Source of the DNA: Campylobacterales bacterium
GTDB taxonomy: Bacteria > Campylobacterota > Campylobacteria > Campylobacterales > Sulfurimonadaceae
Assembly (NCBI GenBank): GCA_016938735.1
Contig: JAFGUB010000002.1
Location: 1-43,785, forward strand
Length of the DNA: 43,785 bases
Reading direction: 5' to 3'
The translations under genes were made by a program, and so were the position numbers. The notes beneath the pieces are model-generated. The model saw only the letters and a list, made by a program, of their open reading frames with translations, was not told the origin of the DNA and made no database searches. Below, piece by piece: positions 16,848 through 25,093 of the stretch. Within the stretch, counting starts at the first letter, position 1, and the number at the start of each line of letters is the position of its first letter.

Positions 16848-17366
16848 ATGAAAACATTTGCTTCGCTTATAGCACTATCACTCACGCTCTGCGCCTTCGG
16901 GGTGTAAAATGTAGCTTATGTCGATCCGCTGCGTTTTGGCGGTTTGTGGTATGAGATCGCCCGAACCGATAACCCGTATGAGCGAAATTGCGTCGCGGCT
17001 ACGGTTGAATACACTCATATTAAAGACGATGAATTTCAAGTGGACAACCGCTGCTTTGAAGGCGAAATCGACGGCGAACGCATCCACTATCAAGGGCGTG
17101 CAAATGCCGCAGATGAGCGCAACTTCGCACGCATCGACATGACTTACTTCTGGATCTTCTCACGCCAATACCGCGTCATCTACCTCGATGCGCACTACCA
17201 AAGCGCCGTAGTAAGCGACGATAAGCTGCATCAGCTCTGGATCATGCACCGCGCACCGTTCATGCCCGAACAGACACTTGGCGCGATTCTTGCGCTTTTA
17301 GAACCCTATGGTGTCGTCGATCAACTGATCTGGACACCGCAAGACCCACAAGGAAGGTATCAATGA
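16848..17366 (+). pseudogene. Lipocalin (Blc-like), stop at codon 20
   Basis: The frame opens at ATG 16848 with a signal peptide MKTFASLIALSLTLCAFGV, then TAA at 16905-16907, then continues in the same frame NVAYVDPLRFGGLWYEIART. Lipocalins of the Blc family have exactly this layout: signal sequence, short spacer, V-x-Y-V-D-x-x-R-[FY]-x-G-x-WYEIAR, and a later LWIMHRAP. 172 codons in all. Without readthrough the mature domain could start only at a TTG (16944) and would lack the export signal. A CAA to TAA change explains the break. The stop at the end overlaps the next ATG (ATGA). Bacterial lipocalins bind lipids at the envelope and respond to membrane stress. There is no clear ribosome-binding site for the ATG. 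Confidence 0.75.
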
Positions 17367-18601
17367 ACATTGCCGTTATCGGAGCGGGCATCAGCGGGCT
17401 TGGCGTCGCGCATCTACTTAGCAAGCGCCACCGCGTCGATCTGTACGAAAAAGAGGCTCGTCTGGGCGGACATGCCCGCACCACGACGGTAGAGGAAAAC
17501 GGGCGCAGTTTCGGCGTGGATACAGGATTTCTGGTCTTCAATCACCCCACCTATCCGCTGCTCACCCGTCTCTTTGAGCAGTTACATGTCAACATCGAAC
17601 GAAGCGACATGAGCTTTGGTTTTTGGGATACGCGCAGCAACACCGCCTACAACGGCGCAAGCTTGGGCGGTCTCTTTTTCCAGAAAAAAAATCTCTTTTC
17701 CCCCGCCCACTACGCCATGATTCGCGACATCATGCGCTTTAATGCCAGAGCCCATCGTGACCTGCAGAGCGATGCTCCTGCGCTGCTTGAGTCACTTGAA
17801 GCCTACATTGTCCCCTACTCCAAAGCGTTTAAAGAGCGCTACCTGATCCCCATGGGCGCGGCGATCTGGTCTACACCCGCTGGGGAGATGGGGCGTTTTC
17901 CGGCGGGCACCTTTTTGCGTTTTTTCAAAAACCACGGGCTGCTTGGGGTGAGCACCCACCATCAGTGGCTGACCGTCTCGGGCGGATCGGCGCGCTATGT
18001 CGAGAAGATCGCCCAAAGCGTTTCGGGGAGCATTACATGTAACGCCTCCATCGTGGCCATCAAGCGTGATACGCAAGGGGTTGATCTGATCTTTGAAGAC
18101 GGATCGCGCGCACGCTACGACAAAGTGGTGCTCGCCCTACACGCCCCCGACGCGCTCGCTCTTTTGGGTAATGAGACGAGCGTTGCGGAGCGCGAGATTC
18201 TGGGTGCTTTTGGCTATAAACACAACGATGCAGTGCTCCACAGCGACGCACGAGCCCTCTACCCAGACGCGCGCATCTGGGCGGCATGGAACTACAAAAA
18301 CGGTGGAAGAGCCGACGCAGTAACCCTCTCGTACTGGATCAATCGCCTGCAAAACCTTCCCAGTCAAACGCCCTACTTCGTCTCGCTCAACGAAACGACC
18401 GACCTGGAGCACGTCATTGAGCGCATCGGGTATGAGCATCCGCAGTTTGATGCACGTGCCATCGCCGCGCAGTCGCGCTTTGATCAGATCGACGGAGCGC
18501 ATCACACCCACTTTGCGGGCGCGTATTGGCGTAACGGCTTTCATGAAGACGGTTTCTTCAGCGCCGTGCGCGTCGCCGCCAAATATGGATGTACGCTGTG
18601 A
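17363..18601 (+). CDS. FAD/NAD(P)-binding oxidoreductase, COG2907 type
   Basis: 412 aa. The N-terminal dinucleotide-binding motif is VIGAGISGLGVAHLLS followed by an acidic LYEKEARLGGHART. A characteristic FGVDTGFLVFNHPTYPLL and a C-terminal FAGAYWRNGFHEDGF with adjacent basic residues match the amine-oxidase-like COG2907 flavoproteins. This family nearly always sits beside DUF1365 and a CFA-synthase-like methyltransferase, as here, and in Rhodobacter the set is needed for unusual fatty acids formed under singlet oxygen. Likely reaction: oxidation or desaturation of a membrane acyl chain. Start ATG overlaps the lipocalin stop with GGAAGG upstream. Confidence 0.88.
   Translation: MNIAVIGAGISGLGVAHLLSKRHRVDLYEKEARLGGHARTTTVEENGRSFGVDTGFLVFNHPTYPLLTRLFEQLHVNIERSDMSFGFWDTRSNTAYNGASLGGLFFQKKNLFSPAHYAMIRDIMRFNARAHRDLQSDAPALLESLEAYIVPYSKAFKERYLIPMGAAIWSTPAGEMGRFPAGTFLRFFKNHGLLGVSTHHQWLTVSGGSARYVEKIAQSVSGSITCNASIVAIKRDTQGVDLIFEDGSRARYDKVVLALHAPDALALLGNETSVAEREILGAFGYKHNDAVLHSDARALYPDARIWAAWNYKNGGRADAVTLSYWINRLQNLPSQTPYFVSLNETTDLEHVIERIGYEHPQFDARAIAAQSRFDQIDGAHHTHFAGAYWRNGFHEDGFFSAVRVAAKYGCTL
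18033..18042. repeat. TTACATGTAA copy
   Basis: Read as Thr-Cys-Asn (ITCNAS) in the COG2907 oxidoreductase. Confidence 0.9.
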
Positions 18602-19338
18602 GCCACCGCTATATCGAGGGGCAGATTATGCATCAGCGGCTTGTCCCCTTGCGCCACGGTTTTACCTACGACTACTTTTTTCTCGATATCGATCTCCAAA
18701 GCCTCTCGACACTCAAGCACCGCATGTTTTCGCATGGAGCCTTCAACTGGATGGGTTTTGATGCACGTGACCATTTCGGCTCAAGCAGCGATCTGTTCCA
18801 AAATGCCCAAGCGCTTTGCCGCAGCTTTGATCTGGATGAGACCCTGCCGATGCGTTTTGTCACGCTGCCGCGTATTGCTGGGTTTGTCTTTAACCCTATC
18901 AGCCTGCTGCTGCTGATGCACCAGGACCGCCCGCGTCATCTGCTCGCCGAAGTACACAACTACAACGGCGGACGGGTGATCTATGAAGTACCCCTTACAT
19001 GTAAGGATTCGGGTCTGTGCCAAGGCGAGGCGCGCAAATCGATGTATGTCTCCCCTTTTTTCGATTATGAGGGGTGTTACCGCTTTGATTTGCGCTACGA
19101 CGAAGAGGGAATGGAGCTAAAGCTACTGCTCGAACGCGACGGGACGCCTCAACTCTTAGCCCACTTTAAAGGCGCGTCGCTCCCCTTTGAGAGCCGCTCT
19201 ACCCGCGCACTTTTGTGTCGGCATACCTTTTTGAGCCTCTTTGTCGTCACACGCACGCTGTGGCAATCTTTGCGACTTTGGCGTAAAAAACTGCCGTGGC
19301 ATTCGCCGCGCAGCATCGATCAAATTAGGAGGTTTTAA
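18589..19338 (+). CDS. DUF1365 family protein
   Basis: About 249 aa. Segments SHRYIEGQIMHQRLVPLRHG, YDYFFLDIDLQSL, RFVTLPRIAGFVFNPISLLL and AEVHNYNGGRVIYEVPL are the conserved blocks of DUF1365. Function unknown; it is a constant companion of COG2907 flavoproteins and CFA-like enzymes and is expected to take part in acyl-chain modification. The start is uncertain: ATG 18589 (13-nt overlap with the upstream gene) or GTG 18598 (GTGA overlap). Neither has a clear ribosome-binding site, so translational coupling is likely. It is followed directly by the CFA-like gene. Confidence 0.88.
   Translation: MYAVSHRYIEGQIMHQRLVPLRHGFTYDYFFLDIDLQSLSTLKHRMFSHGAFNWMGFDARDHFGSSSDLFQNAQALCRSFDLDETLPMRFVTLPRIAGFVFNPISLLLLMHQDRPRHLLAEVHNYNGGRVIYEVPLTCKDSGLCQGEARKSMYVSPFFDYEGCYRFDLRYDEEGMELKLLLERDGTPQLLAHFKGASLPFESRSTRALLCRHTFLSLFVVTRTLWQSLRLWRKKLPWHSPRSIDQIRRF
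18995..19004. repeat. TTACATGTAA copy
   Basis: Extended to CTTACATGTAAG. Read as Leu-Thr-Cys-Lys in DUF1365. Confidence 0.9.
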
Positions 19339-20565
19339 ATGCACGCTCTGGTTCAAAAATTCGCTTCTCGCTACTTGGGTAAGATCACTCAGGGAGCCTT
19401 ACATGTACGCTACAAAGACGGTACGTCGCAGCACTACGGCGACCCTGAGGCACAGCCTATCGACTTGCGGATTCATCACAACCGCTTCTTTACACGCATC
19501 ATGCTTTATGGCGATATCGGTTTTGCCGAGAGCTATATGGACGGTGATTTTGACGCAGATGATCTTGAAGGACTGATCCGTTTGGCCATTGAGAACTCTA
19601 AAGTTTTAGGTGCGCTTAGCGGGGATGAAAAACGCTTTCGCTTGAGCAATCTTCTGCCTTTGAGCAACCGTATTCATCATCTGATGCGGCGCAACTCCCG
19701 CACCAGAGCACGTAAAAACATTGCGCAGCACTACGACCTCTCCAACGATTTTTTCGCCCTGATGCTCGATCATACAATGATGTACTCCGGCGCGGTTTTC
19801 GCGCACGCTCACGAGCCCTTACATGTAGCCCAAGAGCGCAAAATCAGACTCATGGCCGATCGCTTGCGGCTGCGACCGGGCTCTAGGGTGCTTGAGATCG
19901 GCTCGGGTTGGGGGGCGATGGCGCTGCATCTGGCCAAAGAGCGGGGTGTTGAGGTAGTGAGCCTGACGCTCTCCAAAGAGCAAAAAGCGCTGTGCGAAGC
20001 GCGTTTTCGCGCCCACGACGTTGCGGGGGCGGCGGAGGTGCTGCTGTGTGATTACCGCGATATGCAAGGCAGCTTTGATGCCATCATCGCGGTGGAGATG
20101 TTCGAGGCGGTCGGGCAGGAGTACTTCGCTGCCTTCTTTACAAAGTGTGAAGCACTGCTAAAGCCCCATGGCGTGATGGCGATGCAGGTGATCACGATGC
20201 CCGATCACCGCTATGAGCGCTACGCCAAAGGGGTCGATTTCATCCAGAAATACATCTTCCCCGGTGGGCATCTGCCGAGCCTGGCCCGAATCTTGCATAC
20301 GACACAACGCCATACGCGGCTAGAGCTTTTGGAGATGCAAGAGTTTACGGAGGATTACGCATTAACGCTGCGCCTTTGGCGCGAGAACTTCGAAGCCAAG
20401 ATCGATAAGGTCAAAACGCTGGGCTTCGATGAGACCTTTATACGCATGTGGCGGCTCTATCTGTGCTACTGCGAAGCAGCCTTTGCGACGCGCCAGATCC
20501 ACCTGGTTCAGCTCGCTTTTAGCCGCGATAACAACGTCTCACTTCATAACAAGGTTGCCGCATGA
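19339..20565 (+). CDS. Cyclopropane-fatty-acid-synthase-like SAM methyltransferase
   Basis: 408 aa, about the size of E. coli Cfa (382). An N-terminal lipid-binding region with GDIGFAESYMDGDFD precedes the methyltransferase core: VLEIGSGWGAMALHLA binds S-adenosylmethionine, followed by VEMFEAVGQEYF and QKYIFPGGHLPS. AGGAGG is well placed for the ATG. Compared with E. coli Cfa as I recall it, two bicarbonate-site residues are changed: C139 becomes G151 (YSGAVF) and H266 becomes Q283 (MQVITM), while E239 (E256) and Y317 (Y340) are kept. The bicarbonate base is used in cyclopropane ring closure, so this enzyme may instead methylate an acyl chain, as in furan or branched fatty-acid formation. It acts at the inner membrane. 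Confidence 0.88.
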   Translation: MHALVQKFASRYLGKITQGALHVRYKDGTSQHYGDPEAQPIDLRIHHNRFFTRIMLYGDIGFAESYMDGDFDADDLEGLIRLAIENSKVLGALSGDEKRFRLSNLLPLSNRIHHLMRRNSRTRARKNIAQHYDLSNDFFALMLDHTMMYSGAVFAHAHEPLHVAQERKIRLMADRLRLRPGSRVLEIGSGWGAMALHLAKERGVEVVSLTLSKEQKALCEARFRAHDVAGAAEVLLCDYRDMQGSFDAIIAVEMFEAVGQEYFAAFFTKCEALLKPHGVMAMQVITMPDHRYERYAKGVDFIQKYIFPGGHLPSLARILHTTQRHTRLELLEMQEFTEDYALTLRLWRENFEAKIDKVKTLGFDETFIRMWRLYLCYCEAAFATRQIHLVQLAFSRDNNVSLHNKVAA

Positions 20566-21095
20566 AACTCAAAACCCTCTTTACACTGGGTCTGTGCACC
20601 CTACTTGGCGGCTGTAGCTCGATGCAGATCGAAGATTTTAAAGGCGCTACTCCAGAGTTTGTGCCGCAGGAGTACTTCAACGGGCCGATGAAGGCCTACG
20701 GAATGGTCAAAGACCGCAGCGGCAAGATTACGCGCCGTTTTACGGGAACGATGGTGGGAAGCTGGGACGCGCAGGGCGTCGGCACCCTCGATGAACACTT
20801 CATCTACGACGACGGAGAGGAGCAGCGCCGCACCTGGACGATGCGCCCTGACGGTGCGCGGCGCTACCTCTGCAGCGCGGGCGACATCATCGGCGAAGCT
20901 CCGATGCGTTTTGAGGGCAATACGGTGGTGCTTGACTATACGATGCGTGTCCCTTATAAAGGCTCGACCATCGATTTACAGGTGCGCGACTGGCTGCATC
21001 TGCAAGCCGACGGGGTGATTTTGAATCACTCAAAGATGACAAAATTCGGCTTCGAAGTAGGGGAATTGGTGATTACGATCATCAAGGAATCATAG
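20562..21095 (+). CDS. DUF3833 family lipoprotein
   Basis: 177 aa with a lipoprotein signal peptide MKLKTLFTLGLCTLLGGC and lipobox LGGC. The mature part matches DUF3833: YFNGPMKAYGMVKDRSGKI, a repeated strand pattern and QVRDWLHLQADGVILNHS, then a GFEVGELVITI end. A small lipocalin-like barrel of unknown ligand is expected at the envelope. It starts by an ATGA overlap with the CFA-like gene and closes the cluster. DUF3833 genes are common members of such lipid-modification clusters. The likely end of the operon is just after 21095, but no strong hairpin is visible. Confidence 0.85.
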   Translation: MKLKTLFTLGLCTLLGGCSSMQIEDFKGATPEFVPQEYFNGPMKAYGMVKDRSGKITRRFTGTMVGSWDAQGVGTLDEHFIYDDGEEQRRTWTMRPDGARRYLCSAGDIIGEAPMRFEGNTVVLDYTMRVPYKGSTIDLQVRDWLHLQADGVILNHSKMTKFGFEVGELVITIIKES

Positions 21096-21127
21096 AAAAG
21101 TTATAATGATGTAAAAAAAGGATTTTG

Positions 21128-22108
21128 ATGCACCAGAGCAGCGAACAGAATGCTCTTTTGATTGAGCAGCTCTCAGAGGGCAAAGAGGCGCTGATCGCTT
21201 CATGGATTAAACGCCGCGACGTTGTATCGGTCTTTGATCGGGCCCGCATCGATCCTCATTTTTTCGGACGTTTTTTCGCCCCCCGTTTTCTGGCTTATCT
21301 CCTTGAAGTGCTCGAAGCTCGTGAGCCTCAGGGCGACTGTCCGGTGATGGCCGTAATGCTGCAGTTTTTTAAAAATCGCCATCTAAGTGTTTCCGATCTC
21401 TATATCATTTGTGCCGCTTTTCGCAATACGGTCGTAGCGACCTTGATGATACATGAGGACTTTGATACCGCGCGCTTTGAAACGATCGTCGAACCGCTCG
21501 ATCACAATTTCGAGTACGCTTTACTTGAATATATTGAGATCAATTATGTCGGACAAATGTCTACATGTACGGCCAATCAAATCCAAAGTACCGCTAAACA
21601 TCCTTTGCCCGACTCAATAACGCAAAACTCTCTCAGCGCTGCAGACTATCTGCATGACAACCCCGTCGATGAAGACGATATACGCGATTTGATTTCGTTA
21701 CAAGAGGCGATCTCCGATGCCCTGTTTGAATCCGAAGCGTCTGAGGAGGCGCAGGCCGGATTTACTCGTGCACTTGGGCTTTTTGAGAAGTTCGGTGCCC
21801 GCTTGGCTTTGTTGGGTGAATTTCACACCATTAGCGAGGCGCTGGTCTCGCTCTCGGCGCTGCTTGATGCCGATACGGCGCAAAATGAAGCGCAGATGAT
21901 GATCAGTCGGGTACTGCTTGAGGCGCTGTGTCACGATCTGCACCACTGGATCGAAGGGATATTCATCCATCGAAATCTTGTCGATGTCCATGCGCTTGAT
22001 GAGAGTATCGTCTGCTCCGTGGCACAGTGTATGGCGCTGTGTCATAGCTCCTGTGCGCTCAATTCCGCTCAGGAGGCGCGGGAGACGCTTGACGATATCT
22101 TCTTTTAG
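21128..22108 (+). CDS. Unknown 326-aa cytoplasmic protein
   Basis: No family recognised. The protein is acidic, mostly alpha-helical, with no signal or membrane segment. The first half (about 1-150) has a helical pattern with WIKRRDVVSVFDRARIDPHFF, reminiscent of sensory helical bundles such as RsbR N-terminal or globin-like domains, but I cannot support a match. It is joined by a polar linker to a second helical half from about 180. The C-terminal part has several Cys and His (CHDLHHWIEG, VAQCMALCHSSC). ATG 21128 follows AAAGGA. A TATAAT at about 21105 may be its -10 box. It precedes the CheB-CheR gene by 149 nt on the same strand. Confidence 0.6.
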   Translation: MHQSSEQNALLIEQLSEGKEALIASWIKRRDVVSVFDRARIDPHFFGRFFAPRFLAYLLEVLEAREPQGDCPVMAVMLQFFKNRHLSVSDLYIICAAFRNTVVATLMIHEDFDTARFETIVEPLDHNFEYALLEYIEINYVGQMSTCTANQIQSTAKHPLPDSITQNSLSAADYLHDNPVDEDDIRDLISLQEAISDALFESEASEEAQAGFTRALGLFEKFGARLALLGEFHTISEALVSLSALLDADTAQNEAQMMISRVLLEALCHDLHHWIEGIFIHRNLVDVHALDESIVCSVAQCMALCHSSCALNSAQEARETLDDIFF

Positions 22109-22188
22109 ACAGGCATATTATGTGTGACCCAAAAATTGAATTTAGTGCAAACTATTTAGTTTTTTTTGCGTCGGCTATTTTAAAATAA

Positions 22189-22218
22189 TGGACTCTTTTT
22201 GGTAGTTGCGGTTACAAT
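22189..22218 (+). promoter_or_regulatory. Possible promoter of the CheB-CheR gene
   Basis: TGGACT (22189-22194), 18-nt spacer, TACAAT (22213-22218) in the A+T-rich 149-nt gap upstream of ATG 22258. Each hexamer matches the sigma-70 consensus partly. Confidence 0.35.
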
Positions 22219-22257
22219 AGTGATTGATCATTCATTTTTTACAAAGGCGATCGACAT

Positions 22258-25089
22258 ATGAAAAAAGCTCCATTTTGGGTAGGTATCGGTGCGTCTGCAG
22301 GCGGACTAGAAGCGATCAAGGAGCTTTTGGGCGCCTTTACATGTAAAGAAGCCGTATTGGTGATCGCGCAGCATCTTGACCCCAAGCACCCCACCATACT
22401 CAAAGATCTGTTAGAGCGCATCACCGCATTGCCGATTGTGATGGTCGATCGCAACACCACGCCTGCTCCCGGTACCATCTACATCATCGCTCCGGGACAC
22501 AACGCAGTGGTTGAGGAGGATCGGATCACCCTTTCTCCGGCCGCCCTTATCGGCCCCAAACCCAACATCAACGAGTTTTTTGTCTCGATGGCTTCGGCTT
22601 TGAGTGAGCGGGCCATCGGCGTCATCCTCTCAGGCACCGGCAGCGACGGCGCTCAAGGGATGATCGCCATCAAAGCCGCCGGAGGCATCACGATGGCCCA
22701 AGACGAGCTGAGTGCGAAATATACGGGAATGCCCCGCTCCGCCGTCGAGACGGGTTTTGTCGATATTGTCCTGCCGCCGCGCGACATCGCGCGCGAAATC
22801 GAGCTTTTTATCGACTCCGCCGAGCATCGGCACGAGAAATTTTCGGGCCCCAAGGTGCGCAGTAATCTGGAGAAGATCTTCCAGCGACTCTTTGATCAGA
22901 CGGGATACGACTTTAGCGGCTACAAGATCAAGACGATCCAACGTCGCATCCAGCGCCGTATGGCGGTGCACAAGCTTGTGACTTTGGATGATTACGTCAC
23001 CTTGCTGCTCTCGTCGAGTGTCGAGGTCGAGGCACTCTTTAAAGACCTGCTAATCTCTGTGACGGCCTTTTTCCGCGACGAAGACGCTTTTGTGGAGCTT
23101 AAAGAGGCGATCGATACGATGGTACAGACGAGGGCGCATCAAGAGGCCTTTCGCATTTGGGTGGCGGGCTGTGCTAACGGCGAAGAGGCATTCTCCATCG
23201 CGATTTTGTTTGAAGAGGCGGTTGAGCGCCATGGGGTCGAAATACCCTATCAAATCTTTGCTACGGACATTGACGATCATGCCTTAAGCCTTGCACGCAG
23301 GGGCGCTTACGCCGCCAATCAGCTCAAAGGGGTCTCACCTGAGCTACTTGTGAAGTATTTTGTCGAACAAGACGGTACCTATCTGGTCAAAAAAACGCTG
23401 CGCGACCATCTGGTCTTTGCACGTCAAAACCTCATTACCGATCCTCCGTTTTCGCACATTGACCTCATCAGTTGCCGCAATGTGATGATCTACTTCAACA
23501 CCGAGACCCAAAAAAAAGTCTTTCAAACCTTTCACTACGCGCTGGAAAAAAACGGCCTGCTCTTTTTGGGCAAATCCGAGTCGGCCAGCAGCGCCTCTCC
23601 TGATCTCTTTGAGGCGCTAAGCAATAAATCGCAGCTCTTCAAGCGGCGGCTAAACTCGCTGAACATGACGCTCGATCACATCAACAGCTCCAAAGCCGTC
23701 GCCTACAACCACGCCAAGAGTGCCAAAACTACCAGCCTCAAAATCAGCGCAAATATTCCGCTCAAAGAGCAGCTCGAACGCACCCTCATCGGCGACATGA
23801 TCCCCGCGGCCATCATCATCAACTCGCAAGGGCAGATGCTACACATCCGAGGTGATCTCAACCGCTACCTTGCGTTTCCCGAAGGGCGGGTTGAAAACAA
23901 CATCATGACGATGGCGCGCAGCGATTTGAAAATCGATATTCGCTCGCTCATTCAACGTGCTAAGCGCGACGGCAAGGCGGCGTCGCAGGCGATCTTTTTT
24001 GAAGGCACCAAAAGCGCCAACCATCTGCTCTATCTCACCCTTTCGCGGATGACGCTTGATGAAAACAGCGATCTCTACGCTTTGGCATTCTTCGAGATCG
24101 ATATGCTCGAAGGACCGCATACGGGCGGTCATATGCGCCTAAGCGAAATGAGTAACGAACGACTCCAAGACGAAGTGGAGATGTTTCGACTGCGCCTACA
24201 AACCTCCATTCAGGACCTCGAGACGGCCAACGAAGAGCTGCAGTCGGCCAATGAAGAGCTGCAGTCGGCCAATGAAGAGCTCCAATCGGCCAACGAGGAG
24301 CTGCAGACCGCTAATGAGGAGCTGCAATCGACCAACGAAGAGCTCTCGACCGTCAATGAGGAGCTGGAGGTCAAATCGTATGAGCTTTCTCAGGTTAACA
24401 GCGACCTGGAGAATATGCTCATCAGTATCGACGAGATCATTTTGTTTATCGACAACCGACTTAGACTGCAGCGCTACACTACCAAAGCGGCGCGCATTTT
24501 CGATCTGGTGCGTGATGACCTCTCTCAGGTGATCACCTCCTTTGCCTTTACGATGGACATTCCCAATCTGCGCTCGGAGCTGCTTAATGTGATCGAAAAC
24601 GAAAAAGAGAGCCGCATCCGCGTCTTTACCCACCAAAACAGCTTCGATCTGCGCCTTGTGGCCTACAAGGCGGATGCCAAAGAGGTGGTGGGCGTGATGC
24701 TCTTTTTTGAAAAGGTGGTGACCGATCAGCACGATAAGGGTATTCAACACCTTGGCATTATTGAGTTGATTGGCCGCAGCAGCCGCCATGCGATGCTCTG
24801 CTTGGATCATGCCAACACGATTAGCTACGCCAACCGTGCCGCTTTAAGCCTCCTTGGCTACCGAAAAGAGGCACTTTTGGGTACCTCGGCCGCGACACTG
24901 ATGCCGCAAGCGCTCTATCATGCGCAGCGTGAGCTTTTTGATCAGCATCTAGCCGATGGTGACGGCTGGAGCAGCATGACGCTTAGCAAAGCCGATGAAG
25001 AGCGGCTGGTGTGTAAATATTACGTCGAGGAGTGTGTGCTCGATCCTGATTATGAACGGATTATCTTCTTTAAAGCATATCTGGAGTAG
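22258..25089 (+). CDS. CheB-CheR fusion with PAS domains
   Basis: 943 aa. The CheB methylesterase part is at about 5-190, with catalytic Ser in GASAGG, His in AQHLD and Asp in GTGSDGAQGM. CheR methyltransferase follows at about 200-455, with WVAGCANGEE for SAM binding and CRNVMIYF. Then a PAS-like domain, a seven-unit heptad coiled coil rich in ANEELQS (about 655-705), and two further PAS-type domains. Such fusions control methylation of receptors or other sensory proteins outside the classical chemotaxis set; here no chemoreceptor or CheA gene is nearby. All catalytic residues named are present. The stop lies 4 nt before the next gene's ATG, so the two are probably co-transcribed. Confidence 0.93.
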   Translation: MKKAPFWVGIGASAGGLEAIKELLGAFTCKEAVLVIAQHLDPKHPTILKDLLERITALPIVMVDRNTTPAPGTIYIIAPGHNAVVEEDRITLSPAALIGPKPNINEFFVSMASALSERAIGVILSGTGSDGAQGMIAIKAAGGITMAQDELSAKYTGMPRSAVETGFVDIVLPPRDIAREIELFIDSAEHRHEKFSGPKVRSNLEKIFQRLFDQTGYDFSGYKIKTIQRRIQRRMAVHKLVTLDDYVTLLLSSSVEVEALFKDLLISVTAFFRDEDAFVELKEAIDTMVQTRAHQEAFRIWVAGCANGEEAFSIAILFEEAVERHGVEIPYQIFATDIDDHALSLARRGAYAANQLKGVSPELLVKYFVEQDGTYLVKKTLRDHLVFARQNLITDPPFSHIDLISCRNVMIYFNTETQKKVFQTFHYALEKNGLLFLGKSESASSASPDLFEALSNKSQLFKRRLNSLNMTLDHINSSKAVAYNHAKSAKTTSLKISANIPLKEQLERTLIGDMIPAAIIINSQGQMLHIRGDLNRYLAFPEGRVENNIMTMARSDLKIDIRSLIQRAKRDGKAASQAIFFEGTKSANHLLYLTLSRMTLDENSDLYALAFFEIDMLEGPHTGGHMRLSEMSNERLQDEVEMFRLRLQTSIQDLETANEELQSANEELQSANEELQSANEELQTANEELQSTNEELSTVNEELEVKSYELSQVNSDLENMLISIDEIILFIDNRLRLQRYTTKAARIFDLVRDDLSQVITSFAFTMDIPNLRSELLNVIENEKESRIRVFTHQNSFDLRLVAYKADAKEVVGVMLFFEKVVTDQHDKGIQHLGIIELIGRSSRHAMLCLDHANTISYANRAALSLLGYRKEALLGTSAATLMPQALYHAQRELFDQHLADGDGWSSMTLSKADEERLVCKYYVEECVLDPDYERIIFFKAYLE
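22337..22346. repeat. TTACATGTAA copy
   Basis: Extended to TTTACATGTAAA. Read as Phe-Thr-Cys-Lys in the CheB domain. Confidence 0.9.
24220..24366 (+). repeat. 21-bp tandem repeat coding for a coiled coil
   Basis: Seven 21-bp units, each coding a heptad of the form x-x-A/T/V-N-E-E-L, inside the CheB-CheR gene. The units differ at synonymous positions. This is the usual signalling helix of this family, not a mobile or CRISPR-type repeat. Confidence 0.85.
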
Positions 25090-25093
25090 ACAC

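Noticed and set aside
24220-24366. Tandem 21-bp repeat as a minisatellite or CRISPR
   Set aside because: It codes regular heptads of a known coiled coil in CheB-CheR-PAS proteins.
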